Assembly: GCA_963755335.1 (NCBI GenBank)
Contig: CAVWJW010000008.1
Location: 1,054,001-1,118,000 of the forward strand
Direction: 5' to 3'
DNA: 64,000 nucleotides
DNA from: UBA10649 sp963755335
Lineage (GTDB): Bacteria; Actinomycetota; Actinomycetes; S36-B12
The notes beneath the pieces were generated by a model. The model saw only the letters and a list, made by a program, of their open reading frames with translations. It had not been told where the DNA came from and made no database searches. A program made the translations under genes and the position numbers. How positions within the stretch are numbered: position 1 is the stretch's first letter; every line of letters begins with the position of its first letter. This document shows positions 1 through 9,235 of this stretch, piece by piece.

Positions 1-14
1 ACACGGGGGAGCGG

Positions 15-482
15 TCAGCGACGCTGCCATGCGCCGGGCTCGGCCAGGAGGTCGGTGACCGGCGCAGGCAGGGAACCGGAGGCCACGTCGGCGAGGCTGA
101 TGTGCTCGAGCACGTGCCGCATCGAGGCCCGGACGGCGATCCACACCTCGCGCAGGTGCTGCGACGCGCCGGCGTAGTCGAGGTCCTCGGGGCGCTGGCC
201 CCGCACGGCGGCGAGTGGTCCGTCGAGTGCCCGCACCACGTCGGCGATCGACACCTCCGCGGGATCGCGATCGAGGCGGTACCCGCCGTCGGCACCGCGC
301 TGGCTGGCGACGATGCCGGACTGGCGCAGCTGGCGCAGGATGCCCTCGAGGAACTTCAGCGGGATGTCCTGTGCCGTGGCGATGGCCTCGCCCTTGACCA
401 GTCGGGTCGGGTTGTCGGCGTACGCCGCTGCGAGCTCCAGGAGCGCGCGCATGCCGTAGTCGGCCTTGGCGGATACGTGCAT
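15..482 (-). CDS. Rrf2 family transcriptional regulator
   Basis: A 155-residue DNA-binding regulator. The first 80 residues carry the Rrf2 winged helix: MHVSAKADYGMRALLELA, then the recognition segment and the wing GADGGYRL. It has no cysteine, so it is not an Fe-S Rrf2 protein such as IscR or NsrR; the cysteine-free CymR type, which responds to sulfur status, is a better match. The ATG at 482 begins exactly at the family's N-terminus; an in-frame extension upstream has unrelated, low-quality sequence. It diverges from a sulfonate/nitrate-type ABC importer, so it probably regulates that operon. Family assignment is firm; ligand and targets are inferred. Confidence 0.9.
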   Translation of the reverse strand: MHVSAKADYGMRALLELAAAYADNPTRLVKGEAIATAQDIPLKFLEGILRQLRQSGIVASQRGADGGYRLDRDPAEVSIADVVRALDGPLAAVRGQRPEDLDYAGASQHLREVWIAVRASMRHVLEHISLADVASGSLPAPVTDLLAEPGAWQRR

Positions 483-641
483 CCCCGCATTCTCGCGGGT
501 GCCCCTGCGCCGTTGGCCCGCGACGCGCCGGACGCTCGGCGCCGTCCGGCCGGATATGTCGGCCATGTTCCCCCCTCCATCACCGTCTGCGGCCCCCCGC
601 GACACGCCGGGATTTGCTCCGTGCCGCCGGGATGGGTATAT

Positions 642-657
642 TACTATCAATCTAGTA
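642..657. promoter_or_regulatory. inverted repeat in Rrf2/ABC-importer intergenic region
   Basis: TACTA-N6-TAGTA is a perfect inverted repeat in the only AT-rich stretch between the divergent regulator and importer genes. A short AT-rich dyad is the usual form of an Rrf2 operator, so this is a candidate site for the neighbouring regulator. Symmetry is seen directly; binding is inferred. Confidence 0.45.
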
Positions 658-685
658 GACAAGATAGGCATAGAAGGGAATGGTC

Positions 686-826
686 GTGTCGGACGAGCGA
701 GCGCGCTGGGCACTGGAGTACGCGCGCCTCGGTCATGACCCCTTCCCGCACGGCGCGCACGGCGACTGTCGGCTCACGGCCGCCACCACCACCGCCTCGT
801 CGTCCACGCGCACCGCCCACTTCTAA
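686..826 (+). CDS. possible short leader ORF before the ABC importer
   Basis: A 46-codon frame starting at GTG 686 (an in-frame ATG lies at 680), with a purine-rich GAAGGGA suitably placed before the GTG. Its stop codon TAA (824-826) overlaps the AAGGAG ribosome-binding site of the downstream substrate-binding protein, a layout that would allow translational coupling. The product begins MSDERARWALEYARLGHDPF and contains one Cys; its Thr/Ser-rich end has no recognised domain. Cysteine-containing leader peptides without terminators are known before actinobacterial cys operons, but this one is not Cys-rich. It could be a real coupled leader or a chance frame. Confidence 0.35.
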   Translation: MSDERARWALEYARLGHDPFPHGAHGDCRLTAATTTASSSTRTAHF

Positions 827-839
827 GGAGATCATCACC

Positions 840-1965
840 GTGAACCGCTTCCGCCTCACCCGCCGAGCCGCCCTGGCCGGCATCGTCGGCATTGCGCTGA
901 CCGCCGGACTCGCCGTACCGGCCGCGTCCGCAGCGACTGCACCTGCCGCCAACGCCGGCCGCCACGCCGGCCGTCGGCCTGCCCAAGCTGCCCACGGCCC
1001 CGGTCGTCCGGATCGGCTTCTTCGCCAACGTCACCCATGCCCCGGCCCTCGTCGCGCAGCAGCTGCGGTTGTTCGAGACGTTCCTCGGCAAGGACGGCAC
1101 CAAGGTCGAGTACACCGCCTTCAACGCGGGCCCCGCGGCCATCGAGGCCATGAAGGGCGGCGCCATCGACATCTCGTACATCGGCCCCAACCCGTCGGTC
1201 TCCGGCTACACCACGACCGGTGGCACCCTGCTTCGGGTCGTCTCGGGTGCGACGTCGGGCGGCGCGCAGTTCATCACGAAGCCCAGCATCACGACCGTGG
1301 CCCAGCTCAAGGGCAAGAAGATCGCCACGCCGCAGCTGGGCAACACCCAGGACGTCGCCCTTCGCTCCTGGCTCAAGGACAACGGGCTGTCCACCAGCAC
1401 CACAGGTGGCGGCGACGTCACCGTCGTCCCGACCGACAACGCGACGTCGTTGACCCTGTTCAAGAAGGGTGACATCGACGGCGCCTGGGTGCCCGAGCCG
1501 TGGGCGTCCCGCCTGGTGCTCGAGGGTGGCGGCCGAGTGTTCCTCGACGAGAAGTCCCTGTGGCCGGCTGGTCAGTTCGTGACGACCGACATCATCGCCT
1601 CGCAGAGCTTCCTCAACAAGTACCCGGGAACCGTGCGGTCGGTGCTGCAGGCCAACAACAGCGCCATCAAGTACATCGCGGCCAACGTGCAGAAGTCCAA
1701 GGACGTCGTTCAGCAGCAGATCACCAAGTGGACCGGCAAGCCCCTGCCCGACGCGGTCATCACCCGCTCGTGGGGCAACCTGCGGTTCACCTGGGATCCG
1801 CTGCCGCTGACCCTGAAGAAGAGCGCCGACGACGCGGTGACCGCCGGACTGCTGACGCTCGGCCCGAACAAGCTCGCCGGGATCTACGACCTGCGCCTGC
1901 TCAACCAGGTCCTCGCCGCGGCCAAGGCGCGCGCGGTGACGGCCTCGGGCCTCGGCCGGCAGTAG
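840..1965 (+). CDS. ABC transporter substrate-binding protein, sulfonate/taurine/nitrate type (apparent frameshift)
   Basis: Periplasmic-type binding protein of the SsuA/TauA/NMT1 family, about 374 residues once corrected. It starts at GTG 840 behind AAGGAG. The N-terminus has a twin-arginine-like motif (RLTRRAALAG), a hydrophobic segment and an Ala-rich cleavage region, with no lipobox. The mature part has the family pattern IGFFANVTHAPALVA, then FNAGPAAIEAMKGGAIDISY and GAWVPEPWASRL. The frame changes at about 957-960 (one extra base in GGCC); both sides are the same protein, so this is probably a sequence error. It is first in an operon with ATPase and permease genes. The exact substrate cannot be read from the sequence. 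Confidence 0.88.
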
Positions 1966-1998
1966 GCGACCGAATCACCTAGGAAGTAAGGAAGTCCG

Positions 1999-2784
1999 AT
2001 GAGCTTCGCCAGTGGCGCACATGCAGTGACTGACCCGGTCGTGGAACCCGAGTTCGCGGTCCGAATCGAGCACGTCGTCAAGCAGTACGTGACCGACGGC
2101 CCGATCGTCCTCGACGACGTCAGCCTGGATGTGCGCCCTGGCGAGTTCATCTCGCTCGTCGGGGCCTCCGGCTGCGGCAAGTCCACCCTGCTCAACATCA
2201 TCGTCGGTCTCGACAGCCCGACCGCCGGTGTCATCGAGACGTCGGGCGCGCCGACGCTGATGTTCCAGGAGGCGGCGCTGATGCCGTGGCTGACCGCGGG
2301 CAAGAACGTCGAACTGGCGTTGCTGTTCAACGGGGTTCCGCGCCGTCAGCGCAAGGCGAAGGCCCAGGAGCTGCTCGCGCTCGTGCACCTGGAGCGCTCC
2401 TACGACCAGCGCCCTCACGAATTGTCGGGCGGCATGCGGCAGCGCGTGGCGATCGCCCGCGCCCTGGCGCAGGGGCGCTCGATCCTGCTCATGGACGAGC
2501 CGTTCGCCGCTCTCGATGCCATCACCCGCGACCTCCTCCACGAGGAGCTCACGCGGATCTGGCTCGAGACCGGGATGACCATCATCTTCGTCACGCACAA
2601 CGTCCGCGAGGCCGTTCGCCTGAGCCAGCGGGTTCTGCTGATGTCCTCACGCCCGGGCAAGATCATCCGGGAGTGGAACATCGGCGGCCACGAGCCATGG
2701 CGGCTGGACTCGCCGGACGTGGCCAACCTGGCCAGTGAGATCACCGACGAGCTGCGTCAGGAGATCATCCGCCATGCCAACTGA
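1999..2784 (+). CDS. ABC transporter ATP-binding protein, SsuB/TauB type
   Basis: A 261-residue cytoplasmic ATPase that powers import of the ligand bound by the preceding protein. It shows Walker A GASGCGKSTLLN, a Q-loop in LMFQEAALMPWL, signature LSGGMRQRVAIARA, Walker B LLMDEPFAALDA and the switch histidine in FVTHNVREAV. An AGGAAGTAAGGAAG ribosome-binding region precedes ATG 1999. The permease start overlaps its end by 11 bp, so the two are translationally coupled. Family placement (nitrate/sulfonate/taurine) is firm; the substrate is open. Confidence 0.93.
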   Translation: MSFASGAHAVTDPVVEPEFAVRIEHVVKQYVTDGPIVLDDVSLDVRPGEFISLVGASGCGKSTLLNIIVGLDSPTAGVIETSGAPTLMFQEAALMPWLTAGKNVELALLFNGVPRRQRKAKAQELLALVHLERSYDQRPHELSGGMRQRVAIARALAQGRSILLMDEPFAALDAITRDLLHEELTRIWLETGMTIIFVTHNVREAVRLSQRVLLMSSRPGKIIREWNIGGHEPWRLDSPDVANLASEITDELRQEIIRHAN

Positions 2785-3658
2785 ACCCAGGTCCTCGACG
2801 ACCACTCGGCCGGCGGACCTCAGCGCGCTCGAGTCCGGCCTCGACGCCCTCGAGACCGGCGGCCGTCCGAAGCCCAGCGTCAAGAGCGTCTTCGCCCGGG
2901 CGCTGTCCCCGCTCATCGCCATCGCCGTGATCATCCTGATCTGGGAGATCGTCTTCTACCTGCAGCTGCAGCCGGACTACATCATTCCCGGACCCCGCCA
3001 GGTGTGGGATGCGCTCTGGCAGCAGGCCGAGCAGCAGATCCTGTGGCAGTCGACGTTCAACAGCATCCGACGCGCCGCTCAGGGCTTCGTCATCGCGCTC
3101 ATCGTCGCCACCCCGATCGGCCTGGTTCTCGGACTGAACATGAAGCTGCGGGCGATCTTCGGGCCGATCCTCACCGGCCTTCAGGTGCTTCCGTCGGTCG
3201 CGTGGGTGCCCGCCGCCATCATCTGGTTCGGCCTGTCGGACGCCACCATCTACACCGTCGTGCTGCTGGGTGCCGTGCCGTCGATCGCCAACGGGCTGAT
3301 CGCCGGCATCGACCAGATCCCGCCGATCTACCTGCGGGCTGGACAGGTCCTCGGGGCCAAGGGCTTCCTGCGCTCGTGGCACATCGTGCTGCCGGCCGCC
3401 TGGCCCGGCTACCTCGCCGGACTGGAGCAGGGCTGGGCCTTCGCCTGGCGCTCGCTGATGGCCGCCGAGCTCATTGCCGTCTCGCCGGCGCTGGGCCCGG
3501 GCCTGGGTCAGATGCTCGACGTCGGCCGCACTCTCGGCGACATGGCCTTGGTGCTCGGCTCGATCGGCATGATCATGGCGGTCGGCATCCTCGTGGAGCG
3601 CGTGGTCTTCGCCCCGATCCGACAGCGCACCCTGCGCAACCGGGGCCTGATCCGGTAG
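2774..3658 (+). CDS. ABC transporter permease, SsuC/TauC type
   Basis: A 294-residue inner-membrane permease with the binding-protein-dependent transport fold (about six membrane segments). After a hydrophilic 35-residue N-terminus come the first hydrophobic helix (LSPLIAIAVIILIWEIVFYL), the conserved PGPRQVW stretch, and the EAA-like loop around YLRAGQVLGAKGFLRSWHIV. The start at ATG 2774 lies inside the ATPase gene, overlapping its stop by 11 bp; the more upstream in-frame start gives non-homologous sequence. It completes the importer operon begun at 840. Confidence 0.92.
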   Translation: MPTEPRSSTTTRPADLSALESGLDALETGGRPKPSVKSVFARALSPLIAIAVIILIWEIVFYLQLQPDYIIPGPRQVWDALWQQAEQQILWQSTFNSIRRAAQGFVIALIVATPIGLVLGLNMKLRAIFGPILTGLQVLPSVAWVPAAIIWFGLSDATIYTVVLLGAVPSIANGLIAGIDQIPPIYLRAGQVLGAKGFLRSWHIVLPAAWPGYLAGLEQGWAFAWRSLMAAELIAVSPALGPGLGQMLDVGRTLGDMALVLGSIGMIMAVGILVERVVFAPIRQRTLRNRGLIR

Positions 3659-3708
3659 TCGACGGCGGCGCGTGCGCGCGCTCGGGCATCGTGGGAGAGA
3701 ATGCGGCC

Positions 3709-4626
3709 ATGACTTCGATGCCCATGTCGGCCCGCGGGGCCGTCGATCTCGGCGCCCTCGCCGCAGCCCGTCAGAACGAGCAGAAGGCCGCGACCGCGAT
3801 GGCCAGTGCCCCTCCGGGGATCGTCATCGACGTCACGGTCGAGTCGTTCCAGGCCGACGTCATCGACCGCTCGCACACGGTGCCGGTCGTTCTCGACCTG
3901 TGGGCCGAGTGGTGCGGACCCTGCAAGACGCTGTCGCCCATCCTCGAGCGGCTCGCCGCCGAGGACGGCGGTCGCTGGATCCTGGCGAAGGTGGACGTGG
4001 ACGCCGAGCAGCAGATCGCTGCCGCCTTCCAGGTCCAGTCCATCCCCTCGGTGTTCGCGGTGATCGCGGGCCAGCCGGTGCCCTTGTTCCAGGGCGCCTA
4101 TCCGGAACCGCAGATCCGCCAGATCATCGACGAACTGCTCAAGGTGGCCGCCGAGCAGGGGGTCAGTGGCACGATCGCGGACGAGGTCGCTCCGGCGGAC
4201 GAGGCTGCCGCCGAGCCGGTCGAGGAGCCGATCGACCCCCGTTTCGAGGCCGCCTTCGATGCCATCGAGGCGGGTGACTGGATCGCCGCGGAGCAGGCGT
4301 ATCGCCAGGTCCTCGCCGGATCCCCGGCCGACGAGGACGCCGCGGCCGGCCTGGCGACGGTCGGCCTGTACAAGCGCACGGATGGACAGGAGGCGCCTGC
4401 CGTCACGGCGGCGTCCGGGCCTGAGGAGCTCCTGCTCGCGGCGGACTTCGCCGCGCTCGGGAACGACTGGTCGAGTGCCCTCGAGCTGGCGATCTCTGCC
4501 GTGCGGCAGACGGCCGGTGACGAACGCGAGACGGCCCGGCAGCGCGCCGTGGACTTCTTCCTGCTCGCCGGCGACGACCCGGCCGTGCCCAAGGCCCGCA
4601 CCGCGCTGGCCAGCGCCCTGTTCTAG
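3709..4626 (+). CDS. thioredoxin-domain protein with TPR region (CnoX/YbbN-like)
   Basis: A 305-residue cytoplasmic protein. Residues about 40-145 form a thioredoxin fold with an intact active site (LWAEWCGPCKTLSPI, Cys near 68 and 71) and the cis-proline region QSIPSVFAV. An acidic, Ala/Glu-rich linker near 150-175 leads to TPR-like helices (FDAIEAGDWIAAEQAYRQVL). This is the layout of CnoX/YbbN co-chaperones, which help folding and redox protection, and of a widespread actinobacterial homologue. ATG 3709 is preceded by GAGAAT at 6 nt, suggesting a leaderless message. It converges with glgB across a strong inverted repeat. Confidence 0.88.
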   Translation: MTSMPMSARGAVDLGALAAARQNEQKAATAMASAPPGIVIDVTVESFQADVIDRSHTVPVVLDLWAEWCGPCKTLSPILERLAAEDGGRWILAKVDVDAEQQIAAAFQVQSIPSVFAVIAGQPVPLFQGAYPEPQIRQIIDELLKVAAEQGVSGTIADEVAPADEAAAEPVEEPIDPRFEAAFDAIEAGDWIAAEQAYRQVLAGSPADEDAAAGLATVGLYKRTDGQEAPAVTAASGPEELLLAADFAALGNDWSSALELAISAVRQTAGDERETARQRAVDFFLLAGDDPAVPKARTALASALF

Positions 4627-4675
4627 CCCCCACCACCCCGCCGAGTTCGACCGCGAACGTCGCAACGCAAACGAC

Positions 4676-4725
4676 TTCGACCGTTACCGTCACTCCCCGA
4701 ACTGGGTGCGACGGTAACGGTCGAA
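4676..4725. terminator. 16-bp inverted repeat between convergent genes
   Basis: Arms 4676-4691 and 4710-4725 are perfect complements (TTCGACCGTTACCGTC and its reverse) around an 18-nt loop. It lies between the ends of the thioredoxin-TPR gene and glgB, where a bidirectional terminator is expected, but there is no T tract on either side. It could also be a dispersed extragenic palindrome. Confidence 0.5.
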
Positions 4726-4744
4726 CGTGCAGGCAGCGGGTTGG

Positions 4745-6946
4745 TCAGCCCTCGAAGCGGAAGTAGCTGGTCGACATCGGCGGCAGCACCATCTCCGCCG
4801 ATGCCGGACGGCCGTGCCACGACGACTCGGTCGCGTGGATCGCGCCGAGATTGCCCATGCCCGACCCGCCGTAGGCGCTTGCATCCGTGTTGAAGATCTC
4901 GCTCCAGGTGCCGGCGAAGGGCAGCCCGACCCGGTAGCCCTCGCGGGGCACGGGGGAGAGGTTGACGACCACGGCGACGCAGCCGCTGTCGTCGTCCCAA
5001 CGCAGCCAGCTGAAGGCGTTCGAGCCTGAGTCGTTCGCGTCGATCCACTCGAACCCGCCGGGTTCGTCGTCGCGCTGCCACAGGGCGGGCGTGGCCCGGT
5101 ACAGAGTGTTGAGGTCGGTGACGGTCTGCAGCACGCCGGCGTGCTCGGGGAACTGCAGCAGCCACCAGTCGAGGCTGCGCTCGCTGGACCACTCGCCGGA
5201 CTGGGCGAACTCGGAGCCCATGAACAGCAGCTTCTTGCCGGGATGCGCCCACATGAAGCCGAGGTAGGCACGGAGGTTGGCGAGCTGCTGCCAGCGGTCG
5301 CCGGGCATCCGCTGCGCCAGGGAGCCCTTGCCGTGCACGACCTCGTCGTGCGAGATCGGCAGGATGAAGTGCTCGCTGTAGGCATAGACCATCGAGAACG
5401 TCATCTCGTTGTGGTGGTACTGGCGATGGATGGGCTCATGAGACATGTAGTCCAACGTGTCGTGCATCCAGCCCATGTTCCACTTGAAGCCGAAGCCCAG
5501 TCCGCCCAGGAACGTGGGTCGGGTCACGCCCGGCCAGGCGGTCGACTCCTCGGCGATCGTGATGACGCCCGGCACGCGCTTGTAGACGGTGGCGTTCATC
5601 TCCTGCAGGAAGGCAACGGCGTCGAGATTCTCGCGACCGCCGTACTCGTTGGGGTACCACTCGCCGTCCTTGCGCGAGTAGTCGAGGTACAGCATCGACG
5701 CCACGGCATCGACCCGCAGGCCGTCGACGTGATACTCCTCCAGCCAGTAGAGCGCGTTGGACACCAGGAAGTTACGCACCTCGGTGCGGCCGAAGTCGAA
5801 CACGTACGTGCCCCAGTCCGGGTGCTCGCCGCGGCGCGGATCGGCATGCTCGTACAGGGGGGTGCCGTCGAAGCGCGCCAGCGCCCACGCGTCCTTGGGG
5901 AAGTGGGCCGGCACCCAGTCGACGATGACCCCGATGCCCGCCTGGTGCAGCGTGTCGATCAGGAAGCGCAGGTCGTCCGGCTTGCCGAAGCGCGACGTGG
6001 GGGCGAAGTAGGACGTCACCTGGTAGCCCCAGGACGGGCCGTAGGGATGCTCGGCCACCGGCAGGAACTCCACGTGGGTGAAGCCCGCGTCGCGGACGTA
6101 CTCGGCCAGCTCGACCGCCAGCTCGCGGTAGTCGAGGCCGGCGCGCCACGAGCCCAGGTGCACCTCGTACGTCGACATCGGGCGCTTGTGCTGGTCGCCC
6201 TCCTGTCGCTCGCGCAGCCATGCGGCGTCGGCCCATTCGTACCCGGCGGTGTAGACGACCGAGCCGGTCGCCGGCGGCACCTCGGTGGCGAAGGCGAACG
6301 GATCCGCCTTCTCGCGCCACACGCCGTCGCGGCCGAGGATCGCGAACTTGTAGATGGCGCCGTCGCCGATGCGGGGGATGAACAGCTCCCAGATGCCGGT
6401 CGAGCCCAGCGACCGCATGGGATGAGCCGTGCCGTCCCAGAAGTTGAAGTCGCCCGTGACGCGAACGCCCTGCGCGTTCGGCGCCCACACCGCGAACGAC
6501 ACGCCGCTGACCACGCCGAGCTCGGTCTGGTAGGCGCGGACGTGCGCGCCGAGCACCTCCCAGAGCTGCTCGTGCCGGCCCTCGCCGATCAGGTGCAGGT
6601 CGATCTCGCCCAGCGTCGGCAGGAAGCGGTACGGGTCGTCGCCGGGGATGACGGTTCCGTCGTAGTCCACGTCGACCGAGTAGTCGGGGACGTCGCTGCG
6701 GTTCAGGGCGACGACCCATACACCGCGATGCTCATGGGTCAGGGGGATGCGCGCGTCCGGCGTCACCACGGTCACGGCGTTCGCGCCCGGGCGAAGGACC
6801 CGGATGGTCGTGACCGCGCCGTCGACGTGGCCGCCGAGGATCGAATGCGGGTCGTGGTGCCACCCATCGACGAGCCGGTCGAGATCGAGCACCGATACCT
6901 CGTGCGGCACTGGTGCTGCTGCCGGGGTCGAGGGGGTCTGCGTCAT
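4745..6946 (-). CDS. glgB: 1,4-alpha-glucan branching enzyme
   Basis: A 733-residue GH13 enzyme that makes alpha-1,6 branches in glycogen or GlgE-type glucan. It has the N-terminal beta-sandwich modules (GGHVDGAVTTIRVLRPGANA; GVSFAVWAPNAQGVRVTGDF), the catalytic barrel with the nucleophile Asp in DGLRVDAVASMLYLDYSR, the acid Glu in TIAEESTAWPGV and ISHDEVVHGKGSL, and a C-terminal beta domain. Length is that of actinobacterial GlgB. It lies just downstream of glgE on the same strand (24-nt gap), the arrangement typical of the GlgE pathway, where GlgE extends the chain and GlgB branches it. Confidence 0.96.
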   Translation of the reverse strand: MTQTPSTPAAAPVPHEVSVLDLDRLVDGWHHDPHSILGGHVDGAVTTIRVLRPGANAVTVVTPDARIPLTHEHRGVWVVALNRSDVPDYSVDVDYDGTVIPGDDPYRFLPTLGEIDLHLIGEGRHEQLWEVLGAHVRAYQTELGVVSGVSFAVWAPNAQGVRVTGDFNFWDGTAHPMRSLGSTGIWELFIPRIGDGAIYKFAILGRDGVWREKADPFAFATEVPPATGSVVYTAGYEWADAAWLRERQEGDQHKRPMSTYEVHLGSWRAGLDYRELAVELAEYVRDAGFTHVEFLPVAEHPYGPSWGYQVTSYFAPTSRFGKPDDLRFLIDTLHQAGIGVIVDWVPAHFPKDAWALARFDGTPLYEHADPRRGEHPDWGTYVFDFGRTEVRNFLVSNALYWLEEYHVDGLRVDAVASMLYLDYSRKDGEWYPNEYGGRENLDAVAFLQEMNATVYKRVPGVITIAEESTAWPGVTRPTFLGGLGFGFKWNMGWMHDTLDYMSHEPIHRQYHHNEMTFSMVYAYSEHFILPISHDEVVHGKGSLAQRMPGDRWQQLANLRAYLGFMWAHPGKKLLFMGSEFAQSGEWSSERSLDWWLLQFPEHAGVLQTVTDLNTLYRATPALWQRDDEPGGFEWIDANDSGSNAFSWLRWDDDSGCVAVVVNLSPVPREGYRVGLPFAGTWSEIFNTDASAYGGSGMGNLGAIHATESSWHGRPASAEMVLPPMSTSYFRFEG

Positions 6947-6970
6947 TCCAGCTCCGATGGTGTGCGTTGG

Positions 6971-9080
6971 TCAGATCTTGCGGGCGTGCACGATGTGAGC
7001 GACGTGGTCCCATGGTCGCAGGCGCACGTAGGTGGCGCGACCCCATGTCCAGGTCTCGTCCGCGACCAGGTCATGCGCGATGAACCGCTCGTCCTCGATG
7101 CCGATCGCTGCGAGATCCCAGTAGATGGTCGCCTCGCGCTCCCGGCCGGGATCAAGGGTGCACACCACGAGCACGACGTCGTCGCCATCGCGCTTCGAGT
7201 ACGCGATGACGTCCTGGTTGTCGCTCGCATGGAAGTGGAGCGAGCGAAGATCCTGCAGTGCCGGACGCTCGTGGCGGATGCGGTTGAGCAGGGTCAGGTA
7301 AGGAGCCAGCGTCCGGAACTGCTTGCGCGCCAGCTCCCAGTCCCGGGGCCGGTACTGGTACTTCTCGGAGTCGAGGTACTCCTCGCTGCCCGGGCGGATG
7401 GCCACGTGCTCGTAGAGCTCGAAGCCGCTGTACACGCCGTAGGTCGGTGCGAGCGTCGCCGCGAGGGTGGCGCGGATGGCGAACCCCGCCGGCCCGGAGT
7501 GCTGCAGGTACTCGGGGTTGATGTCGGGGGTGTTGACGAAGAAGTTCGGTCGCATGTAGCTGGCCGACGGGCCGGCCAGCTCGCGTCCGTACTCCTCCAG
7601 CTCTGCGCGGGTGTTGCGCCAGGTGAAGTAGGTGTAGCTCTGCTGGAACCCGACCTCGGCGAGCGCCCGCATCATCGGCGGGACGGGTGAAGGCCTCGGC
7701 GAGGAACAGCACGTCGGGATCGGTCGCGAAGATGCTCGACATCAGGCGGTCCCACACCCACAGGGGCTTCGTGTGCGGGTTGTCGACGCGGAAGATCCGC
7801 ACGCCGTGCGCCATCCAGAAGCGCACCACCCGCTCGACCTCCGCGTACAGGCCCTCGGGATCGTTGTCGAAGTTGAGCGGGTAGATGTCCTGGTACTTCT
7901 TGGGCGGGTTCTCCGCGTAGGCGATGGTGCCGTCGGCCCGCGTCGTGAACCATTCCGGATGCGCCACGACCCAGGGGTGGTCCGGTGCGGCCTGGAGGGC
8001 CAGGTCGATGGCGATCTCCATGCCGAGCTCGACCGTGCGGGCCACGAAGGCGTCGAAGTCGGCCAGGGTGCCGAGGTCGGGATGGATCGCGTCATGGCCG
8101 CCCTCGGCCGAGCCGATCGCCCACGGGGAGCCCGGATCGTCCGGCCCCGGGGTCAGGGTGTTGTTCGGACCCTTGCGGTTGATCCGGCCGATCGGATGGA
8201 CGGGCGGGAGGTAGACGACGTCGAACCCCATGTCGGCGACGGCGTCGAGACGCGAGGTAGCGGTTGCGAAGCTCCCGGATCGCGGCGGGTCGAGTGAGGC
8301 CCCTTCGCTGCGCGGGAAGAACTCGTACCAGCCGCCGACCAGCGCGCGCCGCCGCTGGACGCGCAGGGGCCACGGTCCGCTCGAGGTGACGCCTTCGCGG
8401 ATGGGGTTCTCGCGCATGACGGCGGCCACAGCGGGGTCCGTCGCTGCGGCGACGCGGACGGGGACCGGGAGTGCCTCGGTCACGAGCGTGCGGGCCGCGG
8501 TCGTGAGGACCGTGCGCTCCGTCGACGCCGCGGGCAGCGACGTGGCGGCGCGCTGGAGGAGCAGGGAGCCCTCGAGGAGCTCGAGCTCGACGTCGACGCC
8601 GGCCGGGATCTTGATGAGCGCGCGGTGCAGCCAGGTGTCCCAAGGACTTCCCCAGCCCTCAACGGTGAACGTCCAGTCGCCCACGGCGTCGGGTCGCACG
8701 AGGCCGGACCAGGTGTCGAAGCCGGTGCCCTCGTCGCGGAGGCGAACGCTCTGGGCGATCGTGCCGTCGGGCCGATGCAGGACGGCCGTGACGCCCATGC
8801 TGTCGTGGCCCTCACGGAATGCGGTGGCGCGGACGGGCACCGCCTCGCCGACGGCAGCGGTGGCCGGCCGACGGCCGCCGACGCTGACCGGGGACACCTC
8901 GGTGACCGGGAAGCGGCCGGCGAGCTCGGGCGGGGGAGTCAGGAGCAGCGGCCGCCACGTCAGCTCGGACGACGCTGACGAGGATGCGGGTGCCTCCGAC
9001 GGGGTGGGGGGCGCTGGTGCGGCCTTCGGCGCGGGTGCTGGCGTCCTCGTGGGCGTCTTGCGTGCTGGCGTCCTCCCCAT
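6971..9080 (-). CDS. glgE: alpha-1,4-glucan:maltose-1-phosphate maltosyltransferase (apparent frameshift)
   Basis: GlgE extends alpha-glucans using maltose 1-phosphate; about 702 residues after correction. The N-terminus is a Lys/Pro/Ala-rich tail, then the family's beta domain, then a GH13 barrel with the nucleophile in FRVDNPHTKPLWVWDRLM and the acid Glu in FLAEAFTRP. The frame changes at about 7676: LFLAEAFTRPA is followed in the next frame by MMRALAEVGFQQSYTYFTW, with one extra C on the plus strand. The message looks leaderless (TAGGCT, 7 nt, ATG 9080). The operon partner is glgB. Neither treS nor pep2 is in view, so the source of maltose 1-phosphate is not visible here. Confidence 0.92.
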
Positions 9081-9235
9081 GCGGGGCAGCCTATCGGCGC
9101 GCTGGGGCCGCGGTGGGTGCATCAAAGTGACGGATGAGCAAGAACTTGCGTTGCATGAAAGATCACGTCAATTACATGCCCGAATGGCCCCACCGACGTG
9201 CGCCGGGTGAGGGCAATGCCGCTACGGTGTCCGGC
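9081..9235. promoter_or_regulatory. divergent glgE/glgP promoter region
   Basis: Two leaderless-type promoters face away from each other. For glgE the -10 is TAGGCT read on the minus strand (9088-9093), 7 nt before ATG 9080. For glgP the -10 is TACGGT (9223-9228), 7 nt before GTG 9236. No other gene is visible in these 155 bp. Confidence 0.55.

Noticed and set aside
102..839. A long plus-strand frame running through the Rrf2 gene into the substrate-binding protein
   Set aside because: It is antisense to a clear Rrf2 gene; only the part from GTG 840 is real coding sequence.
5141..7690. An 849-codon open frame on the plus strand through glgB and glgE
   Set aside because: It is antisense to two well-defined enzymes, has no domain, and arises from the high-GC codon pattern. 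Similar long antisense frames (for example under glgP, glgX, gatB and the etf genes) were left out for the same reason.
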